Below, piece by piece: positions 8,761-17,574 of a DNA stretch of 49,326 nt. The stretch's first letter is position 1. Each line of letters starts with the position of its first letter. Below the pieces are notes generated by a model. It saw only the letters and a program-made list of their open reading frames with translations. It ran no database searches and was not told the origin of the DNA. The translations under genes were made by a program, and so were the position numbers. The DNA is taken from contig CAISEB010000054.1 of NCBI GenBank assembly GCA_903884235.1, positions 1 to 49,326 of the forward strand, in the 5' to 3' direction. The stretch comes from an uncultured Pseudomonadota bacterium (GTDB lineage Bacteria > Pseudomonadota > Gammaproteobacteria > Steroidobacterales > Steroidobacteraceae).

Positions 8761-10908
8761 CTAGCGCGAGCGCGGGCGGACCTTCAGCGCGTCGACGAGG
8801 AAGGCATACAGGTCGGCGTTCTGCTCGATGGCCTGTGACTGCGTCTTGCCGCCGGCGTGGCCGGACGAACCCTCGAGCACCAGCAGCACCGGCGCCGGCC
8901 CCGCCTGTGCCGCCTGCATCGCCGCGGCGAACTTGAACGAGTGCATCGGGTGCACGCGCGTGTCGTGGTCGCCCGTGATGATCAGCGTCGGCGGGTAGCG
9001 CGTGCCCTTGCGGACCCGATGCACTGGCGAGTACGCGTACAGCGCCGGGAACTGCGCCGGGTCCTGCGGCGAGCCGTAGTCGCCGGTCCAGCCCGCGCCC
9101 TGTCCGTAGCGATCGAAGCGCAGCATGTCGAGCACGCCGACACCGGCGACCGCCGCACCGAAGAGTTCCGGGTGCTGCGTGACGCTCGCGCCCACCAGCA
9201 GGCCGCCATTCGAACGACCGTAGATCGCGAGCCGCTCCCGGGTCGTGTAGCGCGACTTGACGAGCCACTGTGCCGCCGCCGCGAAATCATCGAACACGGT
9301 CTGCTTGTGCTCGAGCGTGCCGGCCCGGTGCCACGCCTCGCCGTACTCGCCGCCGCCGCGGATGTTGGCGATCGCGTACACGCCGCCCATCTCGAGCCAC
9401 GGGATGCGCGACTCGGAGAACGAGGGCAGCACCGCGTTCGCGAAGCCGCCGTAGCCGTACAGCAGCACCGGGTTGCGTCCATCGAGCCTGAGGCCCTTGC
9501 GACAGGCGAGCAGCATCGGGATGCGCGTGCCGTCGCGCCCGGTGTAGAACACCTGGCGCTGCTCGAACGCCTCGGCGTCGTAGGCGACGGCCGGCGCGCT
9601 GTAGAGCGTCGCTGCGGCGTCGGCGAACGCATAGCGATACACGGTGGGCGGCGCGATCAGGCTCGAGAACGTGTAGTAGATATCGTCGTCGAGCCCATTC
9701 GCCTCGAGGCCGGAAACCGTCCCTGCGCCGGGCAGCGCGAGGTCGCGGACCTTCGCGCCATCCTCGCGGTAGATCGTCACGCGGTTCGCCGCGTCGTGCA
9801 TCGTCTCCACGACGAAGTGGCCACGCGCGTGCACGACGTTGCCCTCCTTGAACGCGATCGCGTCCGCGCCTTCGCCGATGACTTCGTGCCAGGCGCCGAC
9901 GGCGTCGCGCGCGGGATCGATCGCGACGATGCGGCCACGGGGCGCGTCCAGCGAGGTCAGCAGGAAGACGCGACCTTCGCCGGAGCCGACGTAGAGGAAC
10001 GCCGCGGCGAAGCCGCCGGCGAGCGTGACCGGCGCGGAGCCCGGATGGTCGAGGTCGAGCGCGTAGACGTTCTCGAGGTTCTTGTCGCCGACCTCGCCCT
10101 CGCCCGCGGTGACGACGAGCCACCGGCCGTCGTCCGTGATCGAGGGCAGGTACTGCCAGTCCGGATGGCCCGGCAGTGCCAGCAGCCGGACGTCCGCCTC
10201 GGCCGGCGTGCCGAGCGCGTGGTACCAGATCGCGTTGTCGCGATCGGGCGTGGTCAGTTCCTGTCCCGCCGGCGGTGCCGGGAAGGCGCTGTAGTAGAGG
10301 CCGCGCCCATCGTGCGCGAACACCGGTCGGTAGTACTTCGTGTGGCGCAACACGTCCGGCAGGTCGCGACCGCTGTCGAGGTCGCGCACATGCCAGTCGG
10401 CCCAGTCCGACCCCGACACCGACACGCCGTAGGCGAGCAGGTGGCCGTCCGGGCTCGGCACGAAGCCGACGACGGCGAGGTGGTTGTCGGCGGACAGAGC
10501 GTTCGGGTCGAGTGCGACGAGGGGCTCGCCCTCGCGACCCGCACGCATCAGCAGCTGCGGCTGGCCGAGCCGGCCGCCGCCGCGCGTGTAGAACAGTCGC
10601 CCGCCGGCGCGGAACGGCGTGCCGATGTATTCGAACCCGTAGAGCTGCGCGAGCCGGTCGCGGATCGCGCGGCGCCCCGGGCGTGACGCGAGATAGTCCT
10701 CGCTCAGCCTGCGCTCGGCCTCGACCCAGGCGCGCGTCGCCGGCGAGTCCAGTTCCTCCAGCCATCGGTATGGATCGGCGACGCGCGTGCCGTAGTAATC
10801 CTCGACGACCGGACCCGGCGCGGCGGGTGGATAGGGGATGGGCGCTGCGTGCGCGCCACCTGCGAGCGCGACGGCGACCGCGAGCATGAGGAGCGAACGG
10901 ATCCGCAT
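8761..10908 (-). CDS. Secreted prolyl oligopeptidase, family S9A
   Basis: 715 aa including a signal peptide (MRIRSLLMLAVAVALAGGAHA), so periplasmic or exported. Family: prolyl endopeptidases cutting short peptides after proline. An N-terminal segment (PYRWLEELDSP) leads into a beta-propeller up to about residue 440, then the alpha/beta-hydrolase domain. The catalytic triad is Ser566 in GRSNGG, Asp649 in GDHDTRVHP and His684 in GSSGHAGG. ATG at 10908 has GAGGGA upstream. It lies 28 nt downstream of oxyR on the same strand, so co-transcription is possible. Confidence 0.95.
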   Translation of the reverse strand: MRIRSLLMLAVAVALAGGAHAAPIPYPPAAPGPVVEDYYGTRVADPYRWLEELDSPATRAWVEAERRLSEDYLASRPGRRAIRDRLAQLYGFEYIGTPFRAGGRLFYTRGGGRLGQPQLLMRAGREGEPLVALDPNALSADNHLAVVGFVPSPDGHLLAYGVSVSGSDWADWHVRDLDSGRDLPDVLRHTKYYRPVFAHDGRGLYYSAFPAPPAGQELTTPDRDNAIWYHALGTPAEADVRLLALPGHPDWQYLPSITDDGRWLVVTAGEGEVGDKNLENVYALDLDHPGSAPVTLAGGFAAAFLYVGSGEGRVFLLTSLDAPRGRIVAIDPARDAVGAWHEVIGEGADAIAFKEGNVVHARGHFVVETMHDAANRVTIYREDGAKVRDLALPGAGTVSGLEANGLDDDIYYTFSSLIAPPTVYRYAFADAAATLYSAPAVAYDAEAFEQRQVFYTGRDGTRIPMLLACRKGLRLDGRNPVLLYGYGGFANAVLPSFSESRIPWLEMGGVYAIANIRGGGEYGEAWHRAGTLEHKQTVFDDFAAAAQWLVKSRYTTRERLAIYGRSNGGLLVGASVTQHPELFGAAVAGVGVLDMLRFDRYGQGAGWTGDYGSPQDPAQFPALYAYSPVHRVRKGTRYPPTLIITGDHDTRVHPMHSFKFAAAMQAAQAGPAPVLLVLEGSSGHAGGKTQSQAIEQNADLYAFLVDALKVRPRSR

Positions 10909-10936
10909 CGGGAGTCCCTCTCGGCCGTGCGCCGGG

Positions 10937-11833
10937 TCAGTCGCGCGCCGCGAGGACGGCGCTCAGGGTGTCGCAGACCGAATCGATCGCCGTGCTGCGG
11001 GTGCTGCTGCGGCGCCAGACACCACCGAGCGTGCGCACCGGGACGGGCTTGGCGAACGGCCGGATCGCGAGGTTGCGGGCATTGGCGAACGGGCCCCGGG
11101 TGGCGAGTTCCGGCAGCAGCGTGATGCCATGGCCGGCGGCGACCATCTGTCGCAGCGTCTCGAGGCTGGTCGCGCGGAAGTCCTCCGCCTCGTGCACCGG
11201 GACTCGGCTGCACACGTCGAGCGCCTGGTCCCGCAGGCAGTGGCCGTCCTCGAGCAGCAGCAGCGTCTCGCCGGCGAGATCGTCGGCGCGGATGCTGGTC
11301 TTCTTCGACAGCGCATGCGAACTCGGCATCGCGAGCGTGAAGGGCTCATCCGCCAGCGCCCGCGTCTCCAGTCCCTCGGTGTCGACGCCGAGCGCGAGGA
11401 TGCCGAGGTCGATGTCGCCCGCGCGCAGGTGCTCGAGCAGCGGCCCGGTCTGGTATTCGTAGAGCATCAGCTGCAGCTTCGGCAGGCGCTTGCGCAGCTG
11501 GGCGGTGACCAGCGGCAGCAGGTACGGGCCGAGCGTCGGGATGAACGCGACCTTCAGCGTCCCGGCGAGGGGATCGCGCGAGGATCGCGCGATGGTCACG
11601 ATGTCGTCGCTGTCCTGCAGCACGCGACGCGCGCGGGCCACGATGCGCGCACCGACGTCGGTGAGCGCGACATTGCGGGGCTGGCGCTCGACGAGCGTGA
11701 CGCCGAGGAAGTCCTCGAGCTTCTTCAGCTGGGCGGACAGCGTCGGCTGCGTGACGTTGCAGCGCTCGGCCGCGCGACCGAAGTGATGCGTGTCCGCCAG
11801 CGCCACGAGGTAGCGCAGGTCGCGCAGGTTCAA
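10937..11833 (-). CDS. oxyR: OxyR, peroxide-sensing LysR-type regulator
   Basis: 298 aa from a TTG start at 11833, preceded by AAGGAG with good spacing. An upstream ATG at 11884 in the same frame would add 17 residues, but the TTG start puts the redox cysteines exactly at Cys199 and Cys208 (LEDGHCLRDQALDVC), the E. coli OxyR numbering. The N-terminal winged helix-turn-helix (LADTHHFGRAAERCNVTQPTLS) and the LysR effector domain are intact. Family role: disulfide formation by hydrogen peroxide turns on antioxidant genes. It is divergent from a Nudix gene and upstream of the prolyl oligopeptidase gene. sodC and an AhpD-like gene lie within 11 kb, but I cannot prove they are targets. Confidence 0.95.
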   Translation of the reverse strand: MNLRDLRYLVALADTHHFGRAAERCNVTQPTLSAQLKKLEDFLGVTLVERQPRNVALTDVGARIVARARRVLQDSDDIVTIARSSRDPLAGTLKVAFIPTLGPYLLPLVTAQLRKRLPKLQLMLYEYQTGPLLEHLRAGDIDLGILALGVDTEGLETRALADEPFTLAMPSSHALSKKTSIRADDLAGETLLLLEDGHCLRDQALDVCSRVPVHEAEDFRATSLETLRQMVAAGHGITLLPELATRGPFANARNLAIRPFAKPVPVRTLGGVWRRSSTRSTAIDSVCDTLSAVLAARD

Positions 11834-11918
11834 GGCCGCCGCTCCTTGCTCATGTGAAAATACTATCAGACACCGCAGGGTCATTGTCGCCGTCTATCGG
11901 GCGGGGCCGATCGGGCCC

Positions 11919-11924
11919 TATAAT
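11919..11924 (+). promoter_or_regulatory. Perfect -10 (TATAAT) 6 nt before Nudix ATG
   Basis: TATAAT is followed by 6 nt and then the ATG at 11931, so the predicted transcription start coincides with the start codon (leaderless mRNA). No convincing -35 is seen at 16-18 nt spacing. Confidence 0.6.
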
Positions 11925-11930
11925 CCACGC

Positions 11931-12374
11931 ATGCGAAGTCGGGGACTCAAGCGTGCGGCCGGGGTGGTCGTGGTGCGTGACACCGCGGACGGCCCGCGGG
12001 TCCTGCTGCTGCGGGCCTACCGGAACTGGGACCTGCCGAAGGGTCGGCTCGAGGCCGGGGAAACGACCCTCGAGGCGGCGATCCGCGAGGTGCGCGAGGA
12101 AACCGGCCTGTCGGACCTGGACTTCGCGTGGGGCGAGGATTCGATCGAGACCGAGCCCTATGCGGGCGGCAAGGTCGTGCGCTTCTACGTCGCCCGCTCG
12201 CCGGCCGGCGAGGTGTCGCTGCCGATCAATCCCGCGCTCGGCCGTGCCGAACACCATGAATTCCGCTGGCTGGGAATCGATGCCGCGCTGTCGCTGACGG
12301 TCCCGCGCCTGCAGCGCGTCCTGCAGTGGGCGGTCGCCCGCGCCGGACTCGCCGCGCCGGCCACGTCCCCGTGA
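11931..12374 (+). CDS. Nudix hydrolase
   Basis: 147 aa. The Nudix box is complete at residues 38-60: G38-x5-E44, then REVREETGL (52-60), the Mg2+-binding helix that cleaves nucleoside diphosphate-X bonds. The preceding NWDLPKGRLEAGE and small size suggest a MutT/Ap4A-hydrolase-like enzyme; substrate cannot be read from sequence. The gene is divergent from oxyR, and the TATAAT box 6 nt before the ATG with no Shine-Dalgarno predicts a leaderless mRNA. The EamA permease gene follows after 40 nt on the same strand. Confidence 0.93.
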   Translation: MRSRGLKRAAGVVVVRDTADGPRVLLLRAYRNWDLPKGRLEAGETTLEAAIREVREETGLSDLDFAWGEDSIETEPYAGGKVVRFYVARSPAGEVSLPINPALGRAEHHEFRWLGIDAALSLTVPRLQRVLQWAVARAGLAAPATSP

Positions 12375-12414
12375 CGCGGCTCGCCCGGCGATCGCGCCCG
12401 GCGCCCGTCCGGGC

Positions 12415-13323
12415 ATGACCCGCGACGTCGATCCCGCCCGCCGCACCGCCGGCGTGGTCGCGGCACTCGGTGCGGTCTCGATCTGGGCGGGCTGGCTGCC
12501 GGTCACGCGCCTCGGCGTCGTCACGCACCTGACGCCCGGCGACGTCGCGGCGCTGCGCTTCGGCACGTCCGGGCTCGTGCTGCTGCCGATGCTGCTGCTG
12601 TACCTGAAGGAGGTGCCGTGGCGTCGCGTCGTGCCGCTGGCGTTCGCGGCCACCGGTGCCGGCGTGCCGTACTTCGCGGTGTTCGCGACCGGCCTCAGGC
12701 TCGCGAACTCAGGCCAAGGCGCGGTGCTCGGCCCCGGTGCCAGCGGATTGTTCACCGTGCTGATCGCCCGCGTCGTGCTCGGCGAGCGACTGCGGCGGAT
12801 GCAGGCGCTGGGACTCGCAATCACCGCGGCCGGCATCGTGATCGTGGTGCTGCACGACCTCGCCGGCGGCGGCAACCGCATCGGCGGATTCCTTCTGGTG
12901 CTCGCCGCCTCGCTCGCCTGGGCGGGATTCACGATCGCGAGCCGGGCCCTGCGCCTCAGGCCCGTGCTGATCGCCGCGTTCATCGCGGTCTCGAACGCGG
13001 TGCTCTACCTGCCCGTGTACGTCGCGACCGGTGGCCTCGAGCGACTGCGCGCAGTCCCCGCGCGCGACATCGCGCTGCAGGTCGTCTATCAGGGCATCCT
13101 GACCGGCGTCGTCGCGCTGATTGCGTTCACGTTCGCCGTCGCGCGACTCGGCGCCGCGGGCGCCGCGGGCTTCACGCCGCTGTCGCCCGTGCTGATTGCC
13201 GCCTTCGGCTGGCTGATCCTCGGCGACACGGTCGATGCCGCGACCGCCGCCGGGCTGGCCGCGGTCGCGGCCGGCGTGATTGTCGCCAACCGCGGCGCAG
13301 GCGGCGCTACGGCGAGGCAATGA
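12415..13323 (+). CDS. EamA/DMT-superfamily permease
   Basis: 302 aa with about ten hydrophobic helices in two homologous halves, the EamA (drug/metabolite transporter) layout. Typical pieces are the conserved ending of each half (VVLGERLRRMQALGLAITAAG and LGDTVDAATAAGLAAVAAGV). Inner-membrane exporter or importer; substrate unknown. ATG at 12415 has only weak Shine-Dalgarno support; it lies 40 nt after the Nudix gene, so the two may form an operon. Its last 17 nt overlap the 3' end of the convergent sodC gene. Confidence 0.88.
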   Translation: MTRDVDPARRTAGVVAALGAVSIWAGWLPVTRLGVVTHLTPGDVAALRFGTSGLVLLPMLLLYLKEVPWRRVVPLAFAATGAGVPYFAVFATGLRLANSGQGAVLGPGASGLFTVLIARVVLGERLRRMQALGLAITAAGIVIVVLHDLAGGGNRIGGFLLVLAASLAWAGFTIASRALRLRPVLIAAFIAVSNAVLYLPVYVATGGLERLRAVPARDIALQVVYQGILTGVVALIAFTFAVARLGAAGAAGFTPLSPVLIAAFGWLILGDTVDAATAAGLAAVAAGVIVANRGAGGATARQ

Positions 13324-13825
13324 CCCCGCAGGCGATGCGCGGTCCGGAATCGCCGGACGGCTGGGTCGTGAAATCGTCCCGCTTGGCGTGCAGCACGATC
13401 GCGCGGCCAACCACGGACAGCGGGCCCGGTGCGAGGGTGATGCCGGTGAGCACGAGGTCGGCCTTCACCTCGCCCTTCGCATCGGCGACCACGCTCGGGA
13501 TGTCCCCCGCATGGTGCGGATCCGTCCCGGCGCGGCCGTGCGGCGTGCCGCCCGGGTTGAAGTGCCCGCCGGCGCTGGACGCATCCGGTGCGCTGCAGTC
13601 GCCCTTGTCGTGGATGTGGAAGCCGTGCTCGGAGCCCGGCGCGAGACCCTGGATCTCGACGTGCGCGTGCACGGCGCCCGCGTGTTCGACGAGGCTCACG
13701 CGACCTGCCGCCGCGCTCGCGCTGCGGGGCTCGAGCGTGGCCTGTGCGCTCGGTTCGTGAGGCGTGGTCGCGCAACCGGCGAGCGTGGCGGCCATGGTGT
13801 ACAGGACGAGGCGTGTCGTGCGCAT
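13307..13825 (-). CDS. sodC: Cu/Zn superoxide dismutase, predicted lipoprotein
   Basis: 172 aa. The signal peptide ends in lipobox LAGC with Cys18, so the enzyme should be lipid-anchored in the periplasm. Metal ligands are visible: His70 and His72 (GFHIHDKGDC), bridging His88 (GGHFNP), His96, His105, Asp108 and His146. Cys77 and Cys166 can form the structural disulfide; GDSGPRIACGVI is the family C-terminal motif. It removes superoxide at the cell surface. GGAG sits just upstream of the ATG. The 3' end overlaps the convergent EamA gene by 17 nt. oxyR is about 2 kb away. Confidence 0.95.
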   Translation of the reverse strand: MRTTRLVLYTMAATLAGCATTPHEPSAQATLEPRSASAAAGRVSLVEHAGAVHAHVEIQGLAPGSEHGFHIHDKGDCSAPDASSAGGHFNPGGTPHGRAGTDPHHAGDIPSVVADAKGEVKADLVLTGITLAPGPLSVVGRAIVLHAKRDDFTTQPSGDSGPRIACGVIASP

Positions 13826-13889
13826 GGGGGGACTCCGTGTCCGGGTTGGACGCGCAGCGTAGACCGGGGCGTGCGCGAGCGCCAGTCGC

Positions 13890-14390
13890 CTAGCCGTCCT
13901 CCCGATGCTCGCGCCGCAGCACGTACTCGCGGCGCACCCGCCAGATGAGATAGAGCAGGATCGCGACGTTCGCGGCGATCACGCCGACCTTGTTCAGCGT
14001 CGGGTGCCGCGCCAGCTCGTAGATCTCGAACGGAATCAGCGAACTCGTCGCGATGACCGTGAGCCACTCCGCCCAGTAGCGGCCACGCCAGAGGCCGTAG
14101 CCCTCGACCAGGAACAGCGTCGAGTAGAGGAACGTCGCGGTGGCGAGGAGCTGGATGCGCGTCGGACTGAGGCCGCTCAGGAACGCGATCGTCTCGCGCA
14201 GCGCGTGCTGCTCGGTGCGATAGGGCAGCTCGTCCGCGAGCCGATACAGCGAGGCGAGGAACGCCGGCTGGTAGAACGACAGCAGGCCGAGGCCGAGCCC
14301 GATGAAGAACAGCGCCTTGACGAGCTTGAATCCTGCGATGCAACGCAGGACGAGCAGGGATCGCGGCAGGGGCGGGTGCGGTGGGGTCAC
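13890..14390 (-). CDS. DUF2127 membrane protein
   Basis: 166 aa with about four hydrophobic helices. The segment GLWRGRYWAEWLTVIATS followed by PFEIYEL is typical of DUF2127 inner-membrane proteins of unknown function. It begins with GTG at 14390; no strong Shine-Dalgarno is seen. It lies downstream of the efflux operon on the same strand but is separated from it by two GC-rich hairpins (14407-14461), so it may not be part of that operon. Confidence 0.82.
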   Translation of the reverse strand: MTPPHPPLPRSLLVLRCIAGFKLVKALFFIGLGLGLLSFYQPAFLASLYRLADELPYRTEQHALRETIAFLSGLSPTRIQLLATATFLYSTLFLVEGYGLWRGRYWAEWLTVIATSSLIPFEIYELARHPTLNKVGVIAANVAILLYLIWRVRREYVLRREHREDG

Positions 14391-14406
14391 GGTGGCTGGG
14401 CTTGGT

Positions 14407-14461
14407 CGGCGGCCGCAGTCTGCGGCCGCCGGCCGGCGCCTGCAAGCGGGGCCTGCCCCGC
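14407..14461 (-). terminator. Tandem GC-rich hairpins after the efflux operon
   Basis: Two perfect inverted repeats: 14407-14431 with an 11-bp stem (arms CGGCGGCCGCA/TGCGGCCGCCG, loop GTC) and 14446-14461 with a 6-bp stem (GCGGGG/CCCCGC, loop CCTG). They begin 17 nt past the RND gene stop. There is no T-tract, so termination would need Rho or act as an mRNA 3' stabiliser. Confidence 0.45.
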
Positions 14462-14478
14462 CTCGCCGTCGAGCCCGC

Positions 14479-17400
14479 TCAGGCGACCGTGGCGGTCTCG
14501 ATCACGGGTGGCAGCAGCTTGTACATCACCGGCGTGACGAGACGCGCGAGCAGCGTCGAGGAAATCAGGCCGCCGATGATCGTCACCGCGAGCGGTGAGT
14601 AGAGCCCCGAGCCCTGGACCGCGAGCGGCAGGAGCCCGCCGATGGCCGTCGCCGAGGTCAGCAGGATCGGCAGGAAGCGCGTCTCGCCGGCGCTCTCGAT
14701 CGCCTCGTCGAGCGGACGCCCCTGCTCGCGCAGCTGGTTGGTGAAGTCGACCAGCAGGATCGAGTTCTTGATCTCGATGCCGACCAGCGCAATCATGCCG
14801 ATGATCGAGGTGAACGACAGCGTATAGCCAGCCAGGAGCAGCGCGAACAGCGCGCCCGTGACCCCGAGCGGGATCACCGTCGCGACGATCAGCGTCGAGC
14901 GGAAGCTGCCGAACTCGAGCACGAGCACGGCGAGGATTCCGAAGATCGCGACGAGCACGGCCGGCAACAGGCCGCCGAAGCTCTCGGCCTGCGCCTCGCG
15001 CTCGCCGGCGATCACGAACCGGTAACCCGGCGGCAGTTCCACGGCGCGCAGGCGTCGCTCCACCTCCTGGGTCACCTTGCCGGTGTTGAACCCGGCGCGC
15101 ACCTCGCTCGACACGGTGACCTCGCGCTCGCGGTTGTAGCGCGTGATCGAGTTCGGCACCGACTCGAAGTGCGGGCGCGCGAACTCGCGCAGCGGCACCT
15201 GCCGGCCCGTGATCGAGGCGACGTTGATCCGGTCGATCGCCTCGAGCGTCTGCTGCTCGTGCATCGGCAGCCTGAGCGTGATGTCGTACTCGTCGCCGTT
15301 GCGCGCGCGCAGCTGCCCCGCGGTGAACCCCGCGACCGCCATGCGCACGGTGCGGTTGGCCTCGAACGGGGAGATGCCGAACAGTCCCGCCTTCTGCGTG
15401 TCGATCCCGAGGTCGAGGTCCGTGCGCAGCAGCCGCACCGGGTTCTTGACGTCGCGCGTGCCCGGCGTGTCGCGCAGCACCTGCTCGACGGATGCCGCGA
15501 GCCTGCGCAACCCGTCGATTTCGGGGCCGACGATGCGGATCGCGACCGGGTTGTCGATCGGCGGTCCCTGCTGGAACTGCTTGACGCTGATCTCGGCGGC
15601 GGCGTACTCCGCGAAGTGCGCGCGCAGGTCGTCGAGCAGCCTCGGCGTGCGCTTCGAGTCGAACGACTGCAGCTCGACGTAGACCTCGCCGACGTGGGCG
15701 CTGCGTCCGACCGGGAACACGTTGTAGTACACGAACGGCGTGCCGTGCCCGACGTGCGTGAACCAGCGCTTCACCTCCGGGTGCCGGGCAAGTTCCGCCT
15801 CGACGACCGCGAGCGCGCGCTCGGTCTCGGCGATGCTGGCGCCGTTGGGGGCGTCGACCTTGACGATGAACTGGGGGACGTCGGCGGCCGGGAACAGGCT
15901 GAAGCCGATCAGCGGCACCGTGGCGAGCCCGAGGCCGAAGAGCGCGCCGGCGGCGGCCAGCGTCTTCCACGGATGGCCGAGCGTCCAGCGCAGCGCCGGG
16001 CCGTACACCGCGTGGATGGCGCGCATGATCCGCTCGAGCAGCCGGTCGGCGAGCGCGTCGAAGCGGGCGATCCACGCCATCAGCCGGCCCGAGGGCGGCG
16101 CGCTCGCTTCGGTGCGCAGCATGCGGCTGGCGAGGAACGGGATCACGGTCAGCGCGACGAACAGCGAGGCGATGACCGTGTACAGGATCGCCGCCGGCAG
16201 CGAACGGATGAACTGGCCCGCGCCCTCCGGCAGGAACAGCAGCGGCAGGAAGGCGAGCAGGAGCGTTGCCGTGCAGCCGAGCACCGCGAGGTAGATCTGG
16301 TCGGTCGCCCTGATCGCGGCCTCGACGCGCGTGTAGCCGTTGCGCACGTATCGGGCGATGTTCTCGACGACGACGATCGAGTCGTCGACGAGCAGCCCGA
16401 GCGCCAGCACGAATCCCGCGATCGACAGCTGGTTGAGGCCGAAGCCGGTGAGGTATAGCAGCGCGAGGCCGATGGCGAGCGACAGCGGCACCGAGATCAT
16501 CACCACGCCCGCTGCACGCAGGCCGAGCGGCAGCAGCGTCAGCAGCACGAGGCCGACCGCGATCGCGAAGTCGGTGCCGAGCCGGTCCAGTCGGTGCTTC
16601 ACGTTGCGCGACTGGTCGAAGCCACGGTCGAGTCGGATGCCGGCGGGCAGGGCGTGCTCGAACTCGCCGAGCTTGCCGTAGATGCCGTCCCGCACCTTGA
16701 AGATGTTGGTGCCGTCCTTCTGGTTCGCGGTCACGAACACGGCCCGGTGGCCGTCGAGGCGGCCGGTGTACGCGTGTTCCGCCGTCGCCCAGCTGACCTC
16801 GGCGATGTCACGCACCCGCACGATGCGCCCCGGACCGCCGCCGACGACGGTGTTCGCGACCTCCTCGAGCGAGGCGTAGCTGCCGGAGGTGCGCAGGTTG
16901 AAGCGTCGCAGGCCCACGTCGACTGCGCCACCCGGGATGTTGGCGTTCTGGCCCTGGATCGCCTGGGTGATCTGGCCGACCGTGACGCCGGCATGGGCCA
17001 GGCGCTCGAGGTCGATCGCGACGCGGACCTCGGTCGCGGGATAGGCCCAGGTCTCGGCGGTGCGCACGCCCGGCACGGTCTCGATCAGGTCGCGCAGTGC
17101 CTCGGCGCGCTCCTTGAGCTCCCGGTAGCTTGCCGTGTCGCTGACCAGCGCCATCTGCACGATGTTCACGAGGCCGGGGTTGTTCTTGACGATGTCGATC
17201 TGCGCGAGATCGGCCGGCAACGACGGGCGGATGCGGTTGAATTCGCGGATCACCTCGTCCTGCTTCTTCTCGGGATCCGAGCCGTAGAAGAATTCGACGT
17301 GCACCACGGCGAGGCCGTCGAAGGCCGAGCTCTGCAGCTTCTTGACGTTCTCGAGCGAGTTGATCGCGTCCTCGAGCGGCTTGACGACGAGACGCTCCAT

Positions 17401-17574
17401 GTCGCTCGGGTCCGCGCCCGGCCAGACGATCGTAATCGTCGTCGCCGGGAACGGGAAGGTGGGGTCCTCGGAGCGCGGGATGCTGATGAAGCTCGCGATG
17501 CCGAGCGCGATCAGCAGCGCGAACAGCACCAGCGTGAACTGCCAGCGCCGGACCGCGAACGCCCACAGGCTCAT
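14479..17574 (-). CDS. RND efflux pump, AcrB/HAE1 family
   Basis: 1031 aa, the usual size. Inner-membrane proton-driven pump that works with an adaptor and a TolC-type channel to expel drugs or toxic compounds. The proton-relay residues are present: the double Asp in LLVDDSIVVVEN (TM4) and the Lys in GIEIKNSILLVDF (TM10). Two large periplasmic loops separate TM1-2 and TM7-8. The ATG overlaps the stop of the adaptor gene by 4 nt (ATGA). It is the last gene of a tetR-tolC-adaptor-pump operon, so control is probably by the TetR repressor; substrate range cannot be read from sequence. Confidence 0.95.
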   Translation of the reverse strand: MSLWAFAVRRWQFTLVLFALLIALGIASFISIPRSEDPTFPFPATTITIVWPGADPSDMERLVVKPLEDAINSLENVKKLQSSAFDGLAVVHVEFFYGSDPEKKQDEVIREFNRIRPSLPADLAQIDIVKNNPGLVNIVQMALVSDTASYRELKERAEALRDLIETVPGVRTAETWAYPATEVRVAIDLERLAHAGVTVGQITQAIQGQNANIPGGAVDVGLRRFNLRTSGSYASLEEVANTVVGGGPGRIVRVRDIAEVSWATAEHAYTGRLDGHRAVFVTANQKDGTNIFKVRDGIYGKLGEFEHALPAGIRLDRGFDQSRNVKHRLDRLGTDFAIAVGLVLLTLLPLGLRAAGVVMISVPLSLAIGLALLYLTGFGLNQLSIAGFVLALGLLVDDSIVVVENIARYVRNGYTRVEAAIRATDQIYLAVLGCTATLLLAFLPLLFLPEGAGQFIRSLPAAILYTVIASLFVALTVIPFLASRMLRTEASAPPSGRLMAWIARFDALADRLLERIMRAIHAVYGPALRWTLGHPWKTLAAAGALFGLGLATVPLIGFSLFPAADVPQFIVKVDAPNGASIAETERALAVVEAELARHPEVKRWFTHVGHGTPFVYYNVFPVGRSAHVGEVYVELQSFDSKRTPRLLDDLRAHFAEYAAAEISVKQFQQGPPIDNPVAIRIVGPEIDGLRRLAASVEQVLRDTPGTRDVKNPVRLLRTDLDLGIDTQKAGLFGISPFEANRTVRMAVAGFTAGQLRARNGDEYDITLRLPMHEQQTLEAIDRINVASITGRQVPLREFARPHFESVPNSITRYNREREVTVSSEVRAGFNTGKVTQEVERRLRAVELPPGYRFVIAGEREAQAESFGGLLPAVLVAIFGILAVLVLEFGSFRSTLIVATVIPLGVTGALFALLLAGYTLSFTSIIGMIALVGIEIKNSILLVDFTNQLREQGRPLDEAIESAGETRFLPILLTSATAIGGLLPLAVQGSGLYSPLAVTIIGGLISSTLLARLVTPVMYKLLPPVIETATVA

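Noticed and set aside
8857-10686. Plus-strand open frame of 609 codons opposite the prolyl oligopeptidase
   Set aside because: Antisense shadow: composition is Arg/Glu/Val-rich with no domain, while the minus strand has a complete catalytic triad and signal peptide.
11834-11930. An OxyR box in the oxyR/Nudix intergenic region
   Set aside because: Three ATAG tetranucleotides occur, but their spacing (24 and 31 nt) does not follow the roughly 10-nt OxyR pattern.
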